Assembly (NCBI GenBank): GCA_037783415.1
Contig: JAZGTN010000015.1
Location: 3,410,001-3,474,000, forward strand
Source of the DNA: Leptasterias polaris
Taxonomy: Eukaryota > Echinodermata > Asteroidea > Forcipulatida > Asteriidae
DNA length: 64,000 nucleotides
Direction: 5' to 3'
Shown: one piece after another, positions 44,716 through 56,007 of the stretch
Position numbering within the stretch: position 1 is the stretch's first letter
Layout of the letters: each line of letters opens with the position of its first letter
The notes under the pieces: model-generated
Database searches by the model: none
What the model was told of the DNA's origin: nothing
What the model saw: only the letters and a program-made list of their open reading frames with translations
Position numbers and translations under genes: made by a program

Positions 44716-45227
44716 ATCTATGACCACATGCCTTGTTTCTTTTAATATGCTTTATCATGCACTTGAGAATGTGATTGTTGTGTAGTGTATACATGAAGAG
44801 ATCCATAAGTTCAGCAATTCACGGAAACACAACTCTCATGACAGATACAAAATTGCAAAGTCTATCACATTAACAGCTGTCCCATCAACAAAATATTATA
44901 TTAATATGCAAGTGCACTCCATTTTTGTCACAGAATATAACAACAAGGTGAAATCTGGACTATTCCATTTCACAAGGCCACATTCTGTGACAATCCACGA
45001 ATGAAATGCATTTAATATCTGTTTTACATAACATGTACACATCTTTGTCATTTGAACAATTTTCCAATAAACACAAAATAGACACGGACACTTGTCCACC
45101 CAACACTGAAAAATCATTTTTTAATAATCTCTCAGCTCTCTTGAGAGTATACAGCCAAATACATGTATGTAGCTCACCAAGCTAAATAATTCACAAAAAT
45201 CATCTCTGTCCTCACAGATATTTTACC

Positions 45228-45370
45228 ACTGGGTGAATAAGAAGCAATTACAGTCAATTGTCTTGCTCAAGGACACAAGTCTCATGGACGGGATTCGAAC
45301 CCACATGCTGATGACTTGCCCACCAGAACACAAGTCCGATGCACTACACTGCTCAGCCACGACACGCCAC
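45228..45370 (-). mobile_element. tRNA-derived SINE with a conserved-type central/3' domain
   Basis: The complement reads GTCGTGGCTGAGCAGTGTAG, then GGGTTCGAATCCCGTCCATG (B box), then TGTGTCCTTGAGCAAGACA. The last string is the hallmark of the widespread vertebrate/invertebrate SINE central domain in which 'CCTTGAGCAAG' follows the tRNA head. The body continues with CAGTGGTAAAATATCTGTGA. Confidence 0.65.
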
Positions 45371-47845
45371 GCCACAGGTTGTTTAATAACTGATGCAGCG
45401 AAATAAACTTCAACTTCCAAAAGCTGATAATCAGTTTGTGTCTTGAACTCAAATGTTTGTTCACAATATAGGGAGCTCCAAGTGAGAGCTCGCAAGGGTT
45501 AACTGCACTTTTTTTAAAAGAACATGTGTCACAGAAAACATCAACCTTACGCATAGGACAAACACTTAGACAAGTAAAGGTCCACAGTCAGCACTAAACA
45601 GGTGCACTGAATCAAAGTAATAGGTCTGAGAATTAGGAGGGGCATGTGGCTCAGCAAAGTTTATTAATTTAAGGGAGCCTTGGCAATGGCATATAGAGCA
45701 AAGGTCCACCCTCACTCTCCCTTCCAACCAAAACCCAGAATTTAATCCAACCAAAACCCAGAATTTAAATAGACAGCAATACAATCTTAAAACCATTGTT
45801 TTGGGCAAGATTTCTAAACTTGTCCTCTTCCATCTTTCTGCAAATGAGTAGGGAAGGAATGTCAATAAAAGTATTGATTGAAAGTTGGTAGCTCATGGGG
45901 GTGGGGCAGTTAATTAGTTTGCCGTCGTAAAAGATGTATTGTTTTTATTTATCCATACAAATATTTTCGGGCGATGGGGTGGGTCTGCAGGGCGGGAATC
46001 TCTAAAGAAACAGGCATCCCTTTAAATTATCTATTGATTATCGAATCACATTTCTTATTACATTGCTACAATAATTGTGTTTTCATTACATGACACAAAC
46101 GAACGACGTCCTATAAATGTTCTCAAATCTCTTCATTGACAACGCCTTCCCCGCTCACTCCGTTCGCCTTTGTATCACACATCTTAAACAACAAACATAG
46201 TGGATTGTCATGAGATGATGCAGCTCCATAAATAATAAATCAAATATAAAAGATAACGACGTCCTCGGCGGGATGCAAGACTAAATTTAAATGCTCCCAG
46301 TCCCCAGCTGAAGCCAAGCATCTGTAAATTTCAGGAAGTATCCTGCACTCAATACTGTCCGACTTAAAGATAAGAATAATGCGGCGCAACATCGCAGTCG
46401 CAGACATTCTTCTGAGGGCAAGCCGTGAACAACAAGAAGATGATGATGCGTGGGCTTGACTAAAAAAAAAAGGCAGCAGGTCAGATGATAAAAGGGACAT
46501 TTGAGATGCTGTGATTGAAACGCTCAGCAGGAAGACATTTCTGGATTGCAGACAGGATTCTTGAGTTGGTACAGGCTTCAAGTTCCTGAAGAATACCCTG
46601 GATGTTTCTTGCAGTCAATAAAACACTTTCTTGGTCAGGTATGAACCATTAGAAAAGCAATTCAAAATCAATTGATGACATTAAATCCCAATGTGAATGC
46701 GATTCATTAAAAATGTTCTTCATACAAAATATCAAAATAATGGTTGTAAAAAGGAGCAAATTATCCGGAAATTTATCAGCATTGATGCATTATTTATTTA
46801 TTTTTGAAGCTAAATACATTTGGTTACTTAGTGAAGTGTATATGTGCAGCATGTTAAAAAAAATGGAAAATTTCAAGCATTTTCGTATCATTAACAAAAT
46901 TGTAAGCATTCTAGTGTTGAAGTACACTGACAGTAATTGGTTTATAATTTCAAATTCAAAATACCATAATTGTTGAAAAAAGGATACAACTGGGACAGGG
47001 CCACTTCCTAGTAGATTTGTAAATTGTTGTACCAAGCTGATGTTATGTTAAGTACCTTGACCTAAGCATGTGACCATCATATTTTAATTTCCCCCGGCAC
47101 TATTCTTTTCCGTGTAGGTTCTGAGAATATCCTTTCCGGCAAACTGTCCTTGCCAGCCTCACTCAGTCTTTTACATGTACATACATTTTGTGTTTGTTTA
47201 AGTCTGGCTTAAGCATCATCTAATCAGCCGCTTGAAAAAAATTGTATTGCAGCTGCACAACACCTGATGTGTTTTTGCTAGTTGACTTCCAAACACTTAA
47301 ATGCAACAACTGCTATCACAAAAACACTCATGGTGTGTGATCACTTTGTGTTAAATACAAATACATACATGTACTATCCCTCAGTTATGTACATGTACAT
47401 GACAGAACATGATTTTTTGGAGAGCAAAAGATATTTAACAAGAAAGGAAACAATTCACAAATGTATTTCATTTTACCTAAGGCAACTTTGCCTTTTATTG
47501 TATAGTTGGCCGAGTTGGTCACACAATGTACATTTACAAATTTTAATCACAGCTGTCCCAAAAAAAACTTTTGATTTTTTGTCACACATAAAAAGCATGA
47601 CCCTGCTACTCTTTTATTGTAATGCATAAATGTGAAAGTATATCTTTGAGTAACTTTACACTACCTAATCACTCCGTAAAATGTTTTAAAATAATTTGTA
47701 TCTGTAAACTACATCCAATTTTAATCCATAATATTATAAGCACATTGTTTTTGCATGTATTGTAAAGTAGTTTTACAAATCAATGTGATTTTCTAAACCA
47801 AATTTAAAAAAGAAGAGTTTGGCTAAATGCAGCCATTGACAATTC

Positions 47846-48020
47846 AGGCCTGATGCTTCGTATTTGTAAGGACAAGGACATCAAGGTGTTTTCTCCTTGG
47901 TGAAAGGGGACTTCCCTGAGGAAATTATGAATTTCTATTGGAACATTTCAAGGGGCACCAAGGCAATGACCACGGGGCAACAGAGACAATTGGCTCCATT
48001 GCCTCCTTGAAGTATCAGTT
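47846..48020 (+). repeat. Divergent CAGGCCTG-family repeat
   Basis: It starts CAGGCCTGATG and keeps the order GGGGACTTCC..., TATTGGAACATTTCAA, GGGGCACCAAGGCAATGACC, GGGGCAACAGAGACAATTGG. Related scraps are at about 23670-23770 and, inverted, 50007-50050. Confidence 0.45.
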
Positions 48021-50175
48021 GCATTCTGAACTTACATGTATTGCTTCTGTCAGTATGTGTGTTTATTTTTCAATCTGTGAATGGATGTATGGATAAAATG
48101 AACTCACTATATACATCATACATGCAAACAGACTTGTGCTTTGGACTAATGTGGATTTGGCATAGGTACGTATAGAAACTGTTTTAGCTGTTTGTTGTGT
48201 TTAAAATCCTTGGCCCTTTTTATGGCAGCGTTTGCCACAAAACCACTCGCACAGTTTTAGTTTCAAATTTCTATAGTGACAAATTCTTAATATATAAATG
48301 TTGATGCTAACCCATGTTTTGCGCTTTATATAAAGTACATTAAGTTATTGTTTTTGTTCTTTATATTTCCGTTGTTTTGGAGTTTGTTTGTTTGTGTTTT
48401 TGTCACTGCTGAAAAGGAGCACCATTAAACTACAAATGCATTTTTAAACACTATCCTTGAATAAACAGTTGTGTTCTATTGAAACTTTGCTATGTACATA
48501 GCATAATTTCGCATCATAAAGCTTCACGACAACAAGCCTTTTATGTGAGGTAGAAGCTCCAATGATTTGCACAAATTTTTAACAATGACACAAATTTCAA
48601 TAGCTTCTTTTCAGATCAAATGGAGCAACAATATTTGACCACACAAACATACAGAAAAACAGTGAAAAGCAGCAATTTTCCATGAGAAGCCAAATGGCAA
48701 ACCTTTCTGCAAAATCAGCTAATTTTCAACACAACTTAACACTCAACAGCTTTCTAGAATTTCAGTATAAGTACTTGTAAATATGAAAGTGAAGAAACTA
48801 ACCAAGCAAAGTAAATAATACTGTACCAAGAGCAATTTGAAATTTTAAAACCTTCTGCTATTTTTATTATTTAACAAAACAAAAAAACAATAAAATAATA
48901 AATAGTTCTGCTTCCGATTACATACAATTTCAAAATACAAATAGCACATGTAGGTCATGAATCTTTTTCCAACACCTTTTTCATGCTTATTTAGCTTGAT
49001 GTTCGAGCAGAAAGCAAATAATTTTCAGAAGGTGCAATGTAATATTATCATACGAAACCAACCTGCATCTAATTCCGAACAAAATTGGAAGGAAAAATGA
49101 AGTTTCCAAAATTTGTGTGAAACCACACCAGCCTTGCACTGAATGAAAGGGTAGGTTGGTACCTTGGTGGTAATGACCACCCCCCAAAAAAAAATAAAAA
49201 ATAAAAATAAAACAATTGTGTAACTTCTATCTCAAAGCTTACTTGTTTATAAAGATGATAATGGTGGTTAGAATCGTGGTGACCAAATATTTGTTAGAAA
49301 ACTTGCTTAAAGAACTTGCTCAGCAGCTTTCTTCAGTAAATTACATTCAAGTGATATTCTTTGCATTGTTCGTTTGGAAAATACCATATAATTTTTGCTT
49401 TGTCTGAAGTTGCCATCAAGTATTTCAGCAGCAGCAGTGAATTATTAACATTCAAGTATTTTCACTGCAGTTAAAGAACTAGTTTTGAAAATACTTCATT
49501 TTTTTTTTTCATTTCTAAAATATCATCTGATGAAATCAAAAATAATTATGCTAACTTCTTTTAAAGTAGCTACATTACTTCTTTGAATATTCAAACCAAA
49601 AATCTTTGAAACCATCAGTTATTCAAATTATGTACAGGCCTGGAATTTCATCTTTTGGCTGTACATGGAATTATGAACTATCACCTAGTTACTGCACGCG
49701 TTCACGCCCTCCCTCTGTATCATCTACATGTAACTGGGTGAGAGTTCAGAGTTCCGTGTACAACCACAGACCTGCTTTGATCATAATGACACCCTTTAAC
49801 TTACGGACTGACTTTGTGACTTTACGTAGTAAATAACCCTGAACTTCATGTAGGCCATCGCATTCAAGAATAATTTAAAGATATGTAATTTAGTGTCAAT
49901 CCATCATTCAAAATTTGTTTAAACTTTGCTTTACACATTAGACTCTTACTTTACATATCAGAGTTTAGCAAGTTGAACTTCAAGAAAACATTGCACAGAA
50001 TTTCAGGCACTATACTGCCCTTGGTGCCCTTTGAAATGTTCCAGTAGAAATTTACTTATTGGAGCAGGCATACATTGTACATGTACCAATCTTATCCAAG
50101 TCCAAACATTTTTAAGTGAAGAGGATTGATGTAAAACTTCATAAAAGAACTAAAAATTTCAAAGCAAAAAGTAAA

Positions 50176-50231
50176 TGGACATTAACTGGATGTACCTACA
50201 TCATGGACATTAACTGGATGTACCTACATCA
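50176..50231 (+). repeat. 28-bp tandem duplication
   Basis: TGGACATTAACTGGATGTAC+CTACATCA is present twice, head to tail and identical. Confidence 0.85.
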
Positions 50232-50428
50232 TGTATGTAACATCATCATTGGGCAGCAAGCAAAAATGAAGGAAACAGGACCAATTATTAAGTAGGACAA
50301 CCAGGATAACTGTGTACTATACAGACTACATTACTTGAAGCTTCAAATGCTTAGTGGACACCTGAAAATCTACCACTGGGAATTGTATATTCCTTGATCT
50401 ACATGTAGAAGCTTACATGTACATGTAC

Positions 50429-50970
50429 ATGTATATTAGACTGAGAGCCTGGTGACATTTCATTAACAATTTAAGCACAAAAGGTTTGAAAGTATCAAGT
50501 CACTGTCCATTGTGAGGTGGTGGCAATTCTTAAGTTCCCCTGGGTCTGATTCTGGTCACGTGACCTTGTTGAAAGGTCAAACTGTTGTTTAATCAACATG
50601 TCATGCACAAGAACCGTTTTTGGATTAAAGTGCTACGATTGACCCCCTGATAATCAAAATATTACTTAAGAACACATAACGATCGAAAAAAGGTAATTAA
50701 GAATGACATTAATTAGCTATTAATTAACATTTTGAGCACAAACGTAATTTTTGTGATAATTTAGTCTTAATACAGGTGACATGAAACAGTATTTGTAACT
50801 TAAGAATGCAAAAAGGTTGGATAAAGTTACTTAAGAACGATAACTAAGTCTAACATTAATTAGCATGTAATTAGCACTTTAATTAACATTTTGAGCACAA
50901 ACGTAATTTTTGTGAAGTGACTACAGTATGTGTAACTTAAGAATGAAAAAAGGTTGGATAAATATCGGCC
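50429..50970 (+). repeat. Left terminal inverted repeat arm of the 4.3-kb element
   Basis: It pairs with 53690-54712 on the opposite strand. It holds two copies of the subterminal unit (landmark CGTAATTTTTGTG near 50742 and 50901) plus a private ~75-bp insertion at about 50570-50640 that the right arm lacks. Confidence 0.7.
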
Positions 50971-51339
50971 TATTGCCCAAACAGTTGAGGTAATTTGACT
51001 GTCAGCCTACTGCTACCCTTCAGTTCGATGTAATTTGATCTCTCCAGGTTTTATACAATTTGTACAACTTTGGTATACAAATTGTACAAAATTGTACAAA
51101 GTAGCCCTTTGAATAGCACAGAACCACAAACACCTAAAGTCATAGAAAGCTAGACCATCGTCCTGTATATGCTACTCCATACACGTTGGCCGTTGTTAGT
51201 TGCTTGTGCTGACGTTCTAAAACACTCATCATGTTGAACTCAGATGACCGGTAAGTACCCAACGAAAAACTGACAGTTGTGAATGATATCCATTGCTTGT
51301 GGTGACAGGAAAATAAAATTAAAACAGTATTCACAAGTA

Positions 51340-51390
51340 AGAGAACTAGCCGAGCTTTCGGTGGTGATCCACCTTCCTCTTGGTGAAAAT
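51340..51390 (-). ncRNA. Degenerate hammerhead-like motif (complement strand)
   Basis: The complement reads AAGAGGAA, then a perfect 5-bp stem GGTGG/CCACC with a 4-nt loop, then GAAA, GCTC and GGC. The layout is the same as at 35856, with a different stem-II sequence. The first two core bases (CU) are changed, so it is probably inactive. It lies inside the 4.3-kb long-TIR element. Confidence 0.35.
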
Positions 51391-51747
51391 GACATTATGT
51401 AAGTGGAACAGTCACGATAAACTCCTTTTCCAACACGTCTTGTTTAGAGCGTGCGTAGTTGGAATATCACACACTATTCCAAAGACAAGTGAATTTGATT
51501 TTGTTTTCCCTTTTAGCCTACCACCATTAAGCAGCTTTTTGAAAATGTAACTTATATCCCTTTCTTAGTAGGCCTATTTGATGAAAAAGTTCACTGAAAC
51601 AAACGAACCAAGTATAAAATAAACTGATTTTTTCTACCATTATTTTAGTTGAAAGGGAACAACGAGAAAGTGAAGTTGGTGGAGACAACATGGCTTCAGA
51701 TGTCGTGTTGACTGCTGTTGGCAAGGATTAACATTAACGTAATACAC

Positions 51748-51899
51748 CGATCCATTAAGCCACGCTCATTTCTCATTGACCAATCACAACCGCGAAATCT
51801 TATCACCATTTGAGCCGTTTGGTGATCTTTGCACTAATGGTGATCGGGTTTCGCGGCTGTGATTGGTCAACTCGTAAGGAGGCGGGGCTTAATGGATCG
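51748..51899. mobile_element. Palindromic MITE (~150 bp)
   Basis: The ends are inverted copies: CGATCCATTAAGCC...TTGACCAATCACA...CCGCGAAA...ATCACCA on the left, and the reverse complement on the right ending GGCTTAATGGATCG. The whole unit can fold on itself. Confidence 0.65.
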
Positions 51900-52149
51900 A
51901 TCTATTAAAGTGCTTAGCACGTTACATAAAACTTTATGGGGAAACCCTGGAACATGTGCGATGTCACAATATTAGCGTGTGCAACATGGAGAAATTAAAG
52001 TATCGTTGACAACACGCATTCTCTTGCAGTTTGATTTTAATTATCTAATATTTTATTCATTTAATTATTTACTTATTTATTTATTAATTGTTTTATTCAT
52101 TTTATTTTTGTATTTATTATTATTATTGTTTGTTTGTTTAGTGGGGACT

Positions 52150-52425
52150 TGCAATTTTTAATGTTTTAACCTCTTCCACTTTATACTTCTGTGTCTGTGG
52201 TTTTTAATAATTTGTATTGACTTGTAAACATGTTTAATAATATAATCTTATTATTATTTTTTGCGTGTAGCCAGAGTTATTGGAATTGAAGGCCCTCGGG
52301 GCACAGTTTTTAAGTACATTTTTTTAATTCCAGGCAGATGGCTCTGGTTTTCTCTTTTAATAAATTGTTTGTGATTGTAATATGTGTTTTTTAATGCTGA
52401 ATAAATAATATTAATAATAATAAAT
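52150..52425 (+). mobile_element. 5'-truncated LINE 3' end
   Basis: A non-coding segment that ends in AATAAATAATATTAATAATAATAA after a T-rich 3' UTR resembling the end of the LINE at 16650-21003 (both have ...TTTTTAAT-GC-GAATAAA just before the tail). It lies inside the long-TIR element at 50429-54712 and is probably a dead-on-arrival insertion. Confidence 0.55.
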
Positions 52426-52700
52426 TGAATCACTTCAAAAATAGCTCCACGGGTTTGTTTCCTAGATCCTTATTAATGATCTCATGTTGGTGTGTCATCG
52501 GCCCGTTTTCTACATTTAGATTATCAGACAGTTGTCTCAAGCTAATGTATCATGTGCTGATATTATGAAAATAAAAGGACGGCATTTTTCCAGTTCGTGA
52601 GATGACGTCCCTGTGTATTATAGTTCCTAAAAGCTTATTAGCGAATGCATGGCCATTTTACTTGCAGGTGTTGAGCCGGAGCGAATTGACATTCCCACCA

Positions 52701-53262
52701 GCTATTTAGTACACTTGGAAACCTCTGGGATTCCATTTTGAAGGCAGCTTCCTCGCGTCGGAGCAAGAAGAGATTTGAAACATCAAAGTACTTCGATGTT
52801 ATTACAAGTCTTCCTGATGATCCCGAACCACACCATGGCTACCATGTAAACTGCTACAAAAATTTCACAGCAGTATCCATCACTGACTCTCCTTTGAGCA
52901 CCAATAGCAGTGATAAAAACGTTAAAAGTGCTTAGATCTAGTTGTAGTGTACATGTAGGTGAAAGTTCTAGTCAGAATACCTCAGGAATATTTCCCGAGG
53001 ATTGCCTGTTTTGCAATAAGAAAAGGTTGTCAAAAGGAAAATTTAGAGCTGAATTTCCGGGATCTTGTGAAACACTAGAGGCAGGTAAGTCAATCCGTAG
53101 GGCCGCAGAAATCCTTCATGATGATGAAATGCTCACCAAGATGGATGGTGTTGACTTTGTTGCAAAAGAAGTCAAGTATCACCATTCATGCAAAAGTAAA
53201 TACCTAAAGTCTGCTGAGAGGGCAAAGGTGGCTCCTCGTGAAGTGAATCCTGAGAAATATGA
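52701..53262 (+). pseudogene. Broken ORF of an uncharacterised Cys/His-rich, element-associated protein family
   Basis: One frame runs from a likely acceptor (cccaccag, ending at 52700) through LWDSILKAASSRR...GYHVNCYKNFTAV to a stop at 52935. The next frame picks up at about 52919 with CLFCNKKRLSKGKF, AAEILHDDEMLTKMDGVDFV and VKYHHSCKSKYL. C-x2-C and H-x3-C pairs (CLFC; YHVNCY; YHHSCK) suggest a zinc-binding module. I recognise the pattern from large uncharacterised invertebrate proteins that appear repetitive in genomes, but know no assigned function. The reading frame is broken by a one-base shift near 52920 and cut off at about 53263 by a MITE, so this copy is dead. Confidence 0.55.
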
Positions 53263-53267
53263 TCAAA

Positions 53268-53617
53268 GATCATATCAAAGACCAGTATTGTCACTCGGTG
53301 TATCCCAACATATGCATAAAATAACAAACCTGTGAAAATTTGGGCTGAGTCTGTCATTGAAGTTGCAAGAAAATAAAGAAAAAACACCCTTGTTGCACAA
53401 TTTTGTGTGCTTTCAGATGCTAATAAAAGGCTTCATGCATGAAGTCTTTTATTATTTTAGTGAGAAGTTACCTCTTTCTCAAAAACTACGTTACTTCAGA
53501 GGAAGTGGTTTCTCACAATGTTTTATACTATCAACAGCTCTCTGTTGCTGGTTACCAAGTAAGTTTTTATGATAATATATATTTTGAGTAATTACCAAAC
53601 GTGTTCAGTGCCTTTAA
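53268..53617 (-). mobile_element. TTAA MITE, TIR partly lost on the left
   Basis: Reverse-oriented relative of 30737-31117. It shares GACCAGTATT-TCACT-GGTGTATCCC, CATAAAATAACAAACCTGTG and CTTACTTGGTAACCAGCAAC (as complement), and ends AATTACCAAACGTG-TCAGTGCC-TTTAA. Only the right end is complete (TTAA 53614-53617). It interrupts the Cys/His-rich ORF. Confidence 0.7.
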
Positions 53618-53689
53618 GTTGTTCTCAAATAAATTTATATGACATTTTTGGTCATTCTTAAAACACATACTGTGACGGGTCACTTGTAT

Positions 53690-54712
53690 TAATTATATCA
53701 CAAAAAGGTTTGAACTCGACGTGTTAACAAAGTGCTAATTACTTGCTAAAAAGCGTCATGCATTTTTAATTTTCTTAAGTTACTTTATCAAACCTGTTTT
53801 CATTCTTAAGTTACAAATACTGTTTCAGTTCACCTATATAATTAATTATCACAAAAATTACGTTTCTCCTCAAAATGTTAATTTAAGTGCTAATTACATG
53901 CTAATTAATGTTAGACTTAATTATCGTTCTTAAGTAACTTTATCCAACCTTTTTTCATTCTTAAGTTACAAATACTGTTTCATGTCACCTATAAGACTAA
54001 ATTATCACAAAAATTACGTTTGTGCTCAAAATGTTAATTAAAGTGCTAATATTACATGCTAATTAATGTTAGACTTAGTTATCGTTCTTAAGTAACTTTA
54101 TCTAACCTTTTTGCATTCTTAAGTTACAAATACTGTTTCATGTCACCTGTAAGACTAAATTATCACACCGAACAAAGATATTGACAAAATAGGGAGACCG
54201 CCAACATAGGGCTAGATATAGATAGCTCAGTTGGTAGAGCGCCGGCACGTTAAACCGGAGGTCGTTGGTTCAAATCCCGCTCTAGTCAATTTTTCTTTGT
54301 TCAACCCCAAAAATTAAGTTTGTGCTCAAAATGTTAATTAAAGTGCTAATTACATGCTAATTATTGTTAGACTTAATTATCGTTCTTTCATTCTTAAGTA
54401 ACAAATACTGTTTCAGGTCACCTGTAAGACTAAATTATCACAAAAATTACGTTTGCGCTCAAAATGTTAATTAAAGTGCTAATTAAGAGCTAATTAAAGT
54501 CATTCTTAATTACCTTTTTTCGATCGTTATGTGTTCTTAAGTAATATTTTGATTATCAGGGAGTCAACAAGGTCACGTGACCCGAATCAGACCCAGGGGA
54601 ACTTAAGAATTGCCATTCTAGCACCACCTCACAATGGACAGTGACTTGATACTATCAAACCTTTTGTGCTTAAATTGTTAATAAAATGTCACCAGGCTCT
54701 CAGTCTATATGT
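53690..54712 (-). repeat. Right terminal inverted repeat arm with tandem subterminal repeats
   Basis: At least four units of ~130-158 bp carry the landmarks ACAAAAATTA-CG (about 53851, 54007, 54440 and one interrupted by a SINE), GTTAATTAAAGTGCTAATTA and TTCTTAAGT. The arm is roughly twice as long as the left arm because of extra unit copies. The outer ~230 bp is single-copy TIR matching 50429-50560. Confidence 0.72.
54175..54306 (+). mobile_element. tRNA-derived SINE
   Basis: Pol III A box TAGCTCAGTTGG and B box GGTTCAAATCC lie in a tRNA-like body with anticodon-loop sequence around GTT, followed by the shared tail GTCAATTTTTCTTTGTTCAA. It interrupts one unit of the right-arm tandem repeat. 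Confidence 0.75.
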
Positions 54713-54955
54713 ACAAACAGTATTATGGTCAAACAATTACTTAAGGCTTTGCAATTGCTGTGGCTATCCTGTTACTTTTGCTGTGGTGCTCTCAAAGAAA
54801 TGCTATTTACTTAAGGCCAAGTTAAAAAAAATACCAGTTGATCGTCCCCGCCCACATCATTTTTTGAGGCCGCATTTTTCTTTTTTTTTCTTTCGTTGTT
54901 TGTATTTTTAATCCACCCTTGACATATATATTTTAAATTTTGATGTAAACTTACC

Positions 54956-55123
54956 CAGGCCTGGAATTTCATCTCTGAAAGGGCAAGGCCATTTTGATTT
55001 TGCAAAGGGCACTTGTATTGGAAAATCATAAAGTCTATGGGAAACTTTTGAAAGGGCACTAAGGCCAAGACCAGGGGCAACGAAAGCCATTGCCTCTGTG
55101 GCCTCCGTGTAATTCCAGGCCTG
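54956..55123 (+). mobile_element. Short TIR element, CAGGCCTGGAATT family, copy 2
   Basis: The 168-bp unit begins CAGGCCTGGAATTTCATCTC and ends TAATTCCAGGCCTG. CTTACC directly flanks both sides, a possible 6-bp target duplication. Confidence 0.72.
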
Positions 55124-55437
55124 CTTACCTTATGCAACAAATAGATATAAAGAAAGTTTGCGGTGATTTCAAACTGAAGAATTGGTGGCCTGTTTGAATT
55201 GAAATACTTGGCGGCCATCTTGGAAAAAAATAAAATAAAAAATAAAAAGGCCCTCATCCTCCTCTTTTTGGAAAAATCAGGACGATCAACTGGTATTTTT
55301 TTTTTTTTGGCCAAATAGGGATGTATTGTTTTCCCATTTTAAGAAAAAATTCAAGGTTCTTCTTGACACTAACTATGACATTGATATGAATCATTCAGAA
55401 ACACTGCAGTTCAGTTTGGAGGTCAAAACTGGCAATG

Positions 55438-55543
55438 AAATTAGTTTTCATCTACCTCACTAATAATTTTGTCTCCACTTTCATGGGCTCTTTCTCCACA
55501 CATGATTGAGTGATCATGGCGATCGTTCTACATCTTTGGTTAA
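55438..55543 (+). repeat. 106-bp exact direct repeat, copy 1
   Basis: It is identical by eye to 56008-56113 (AAATTAGTTTTCATCTACCT ... TTCTACATCTTTGGTTAA). It lies just upstream of a candidate exon pair. Confidence 0.85.
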
Positions 55544-55568
55544 CCCATGGAGGAAGAAGATAGAGCAG

Positions 55569-55842
55569 GGCCTTGAATCAAGGATTAGCTGGACAAAAGG
55601 ATTTGCAATTGATTGCCTTGGGATTAATAATAGCAACATCAAACTGACCTTGAGATTAAAGTCTCACTATTTGACAATGCCTGTTGAATTGTAAGTACTC
55701 ATTTGGTGATACATGTAATCCTTGCATACTTTACAACATTTTCGGTGAATATAATGGTTTTCACATTTATTGATTATCATTCCATAGACAAATGTATGGG
55801 TTTGTAGCCACAAATTTATGCGCAACATCAGAAGAGCTTAAA
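55569..55842 (+). other. Candidate pair of coding exons of an unidentified gene
   Basis: Two blocks splice in frame. The first runs from about 55569 (after gagcag; an earlier start is possible) to 55690, with donor GTAAGT. The second is 55798-55842, with acceptor ccatag and donor GTGAGT. Together they read SRISWTKGFAIDCLGINNSN ... TMPVELQMYGFVATNLCATS with no stop. I do not recognise the product and see no further exons. Because the pair lies between two copies of a 106-bp repeat it may be part of a mobile element or a pseudogene. Confidence 0.25.
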
Positions 55843-56007
55843 GTGAGTATTTGCTTTGAATGTACCCGATGTCTCAGTTAATTGTGGCAATGCATACCCA
55901 TGCATTGCTCCGAAACGACAGTAAATGTATTATTATCACTCAAAAATATAATGTGAGGTAATTGTTTGACACACCGAAAAATGGAATACATACTTGCTTC
56001 ATGCTAA

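Larger units (their letters stand above)
45371..50428. other. No gene seen
   Basis: It contains a 22-bp tandem duplication at about 45726-45768, the repeat at 47846 and the duplication at 50176. The 113-codon minus-strand ORF at 46240-46581 is serine-rich without recognisable motifs and I do not call it. Confidence 0.5.
50429..54712. mobile_element. 4.3-kb composite element with long terminal inverted repeats
   Basis: The left arm (about 50429-50970) and the right arm (about 53690-54712) are reverse complements over several hundred bases. Shared landmarks from the outside inwards are GACTGAGAGCCTGGTGACAT, CAAGTCACTGTCCATTGTGA, TTCCCCTGGGTCTGATTC, GGTCACGTGACC and AACACATAACGATCG. Both arms contain copies of a ~130-158 bp subterminal repeat. 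The interior holds a broken Cys/His-rich ORF (52701-53262), a palindromic MITE (51748-51899), a LINE tail (52150-52425) and a TTAA MITE (53268-53617). A tRNA-derived SINE sits in the right arm. I do not see a recognisable transposase, so the superfamily is unknown and this copy is probably non-autonomous. Confidence 0.65.

Noticed and set aside
46240..46581. 113-codon minus-strand serine-rich ORF
   Set aside because: No recognisable motif, no start or splice support; typical chance ORF.
53172..53572. ORFs on both strands ending the Cys/His block
   Set aside because: The sequence after about 53263 is a MITE (same peptide-like strings occur at 31028-31276 and 33653-33844), so these are repeat translations.
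54811..55314. 167-codon minus-strand ORF
   Set aside because: It runs through the CAGGCCTGG repeat and low-complexity A/T sequence; not a host gene.
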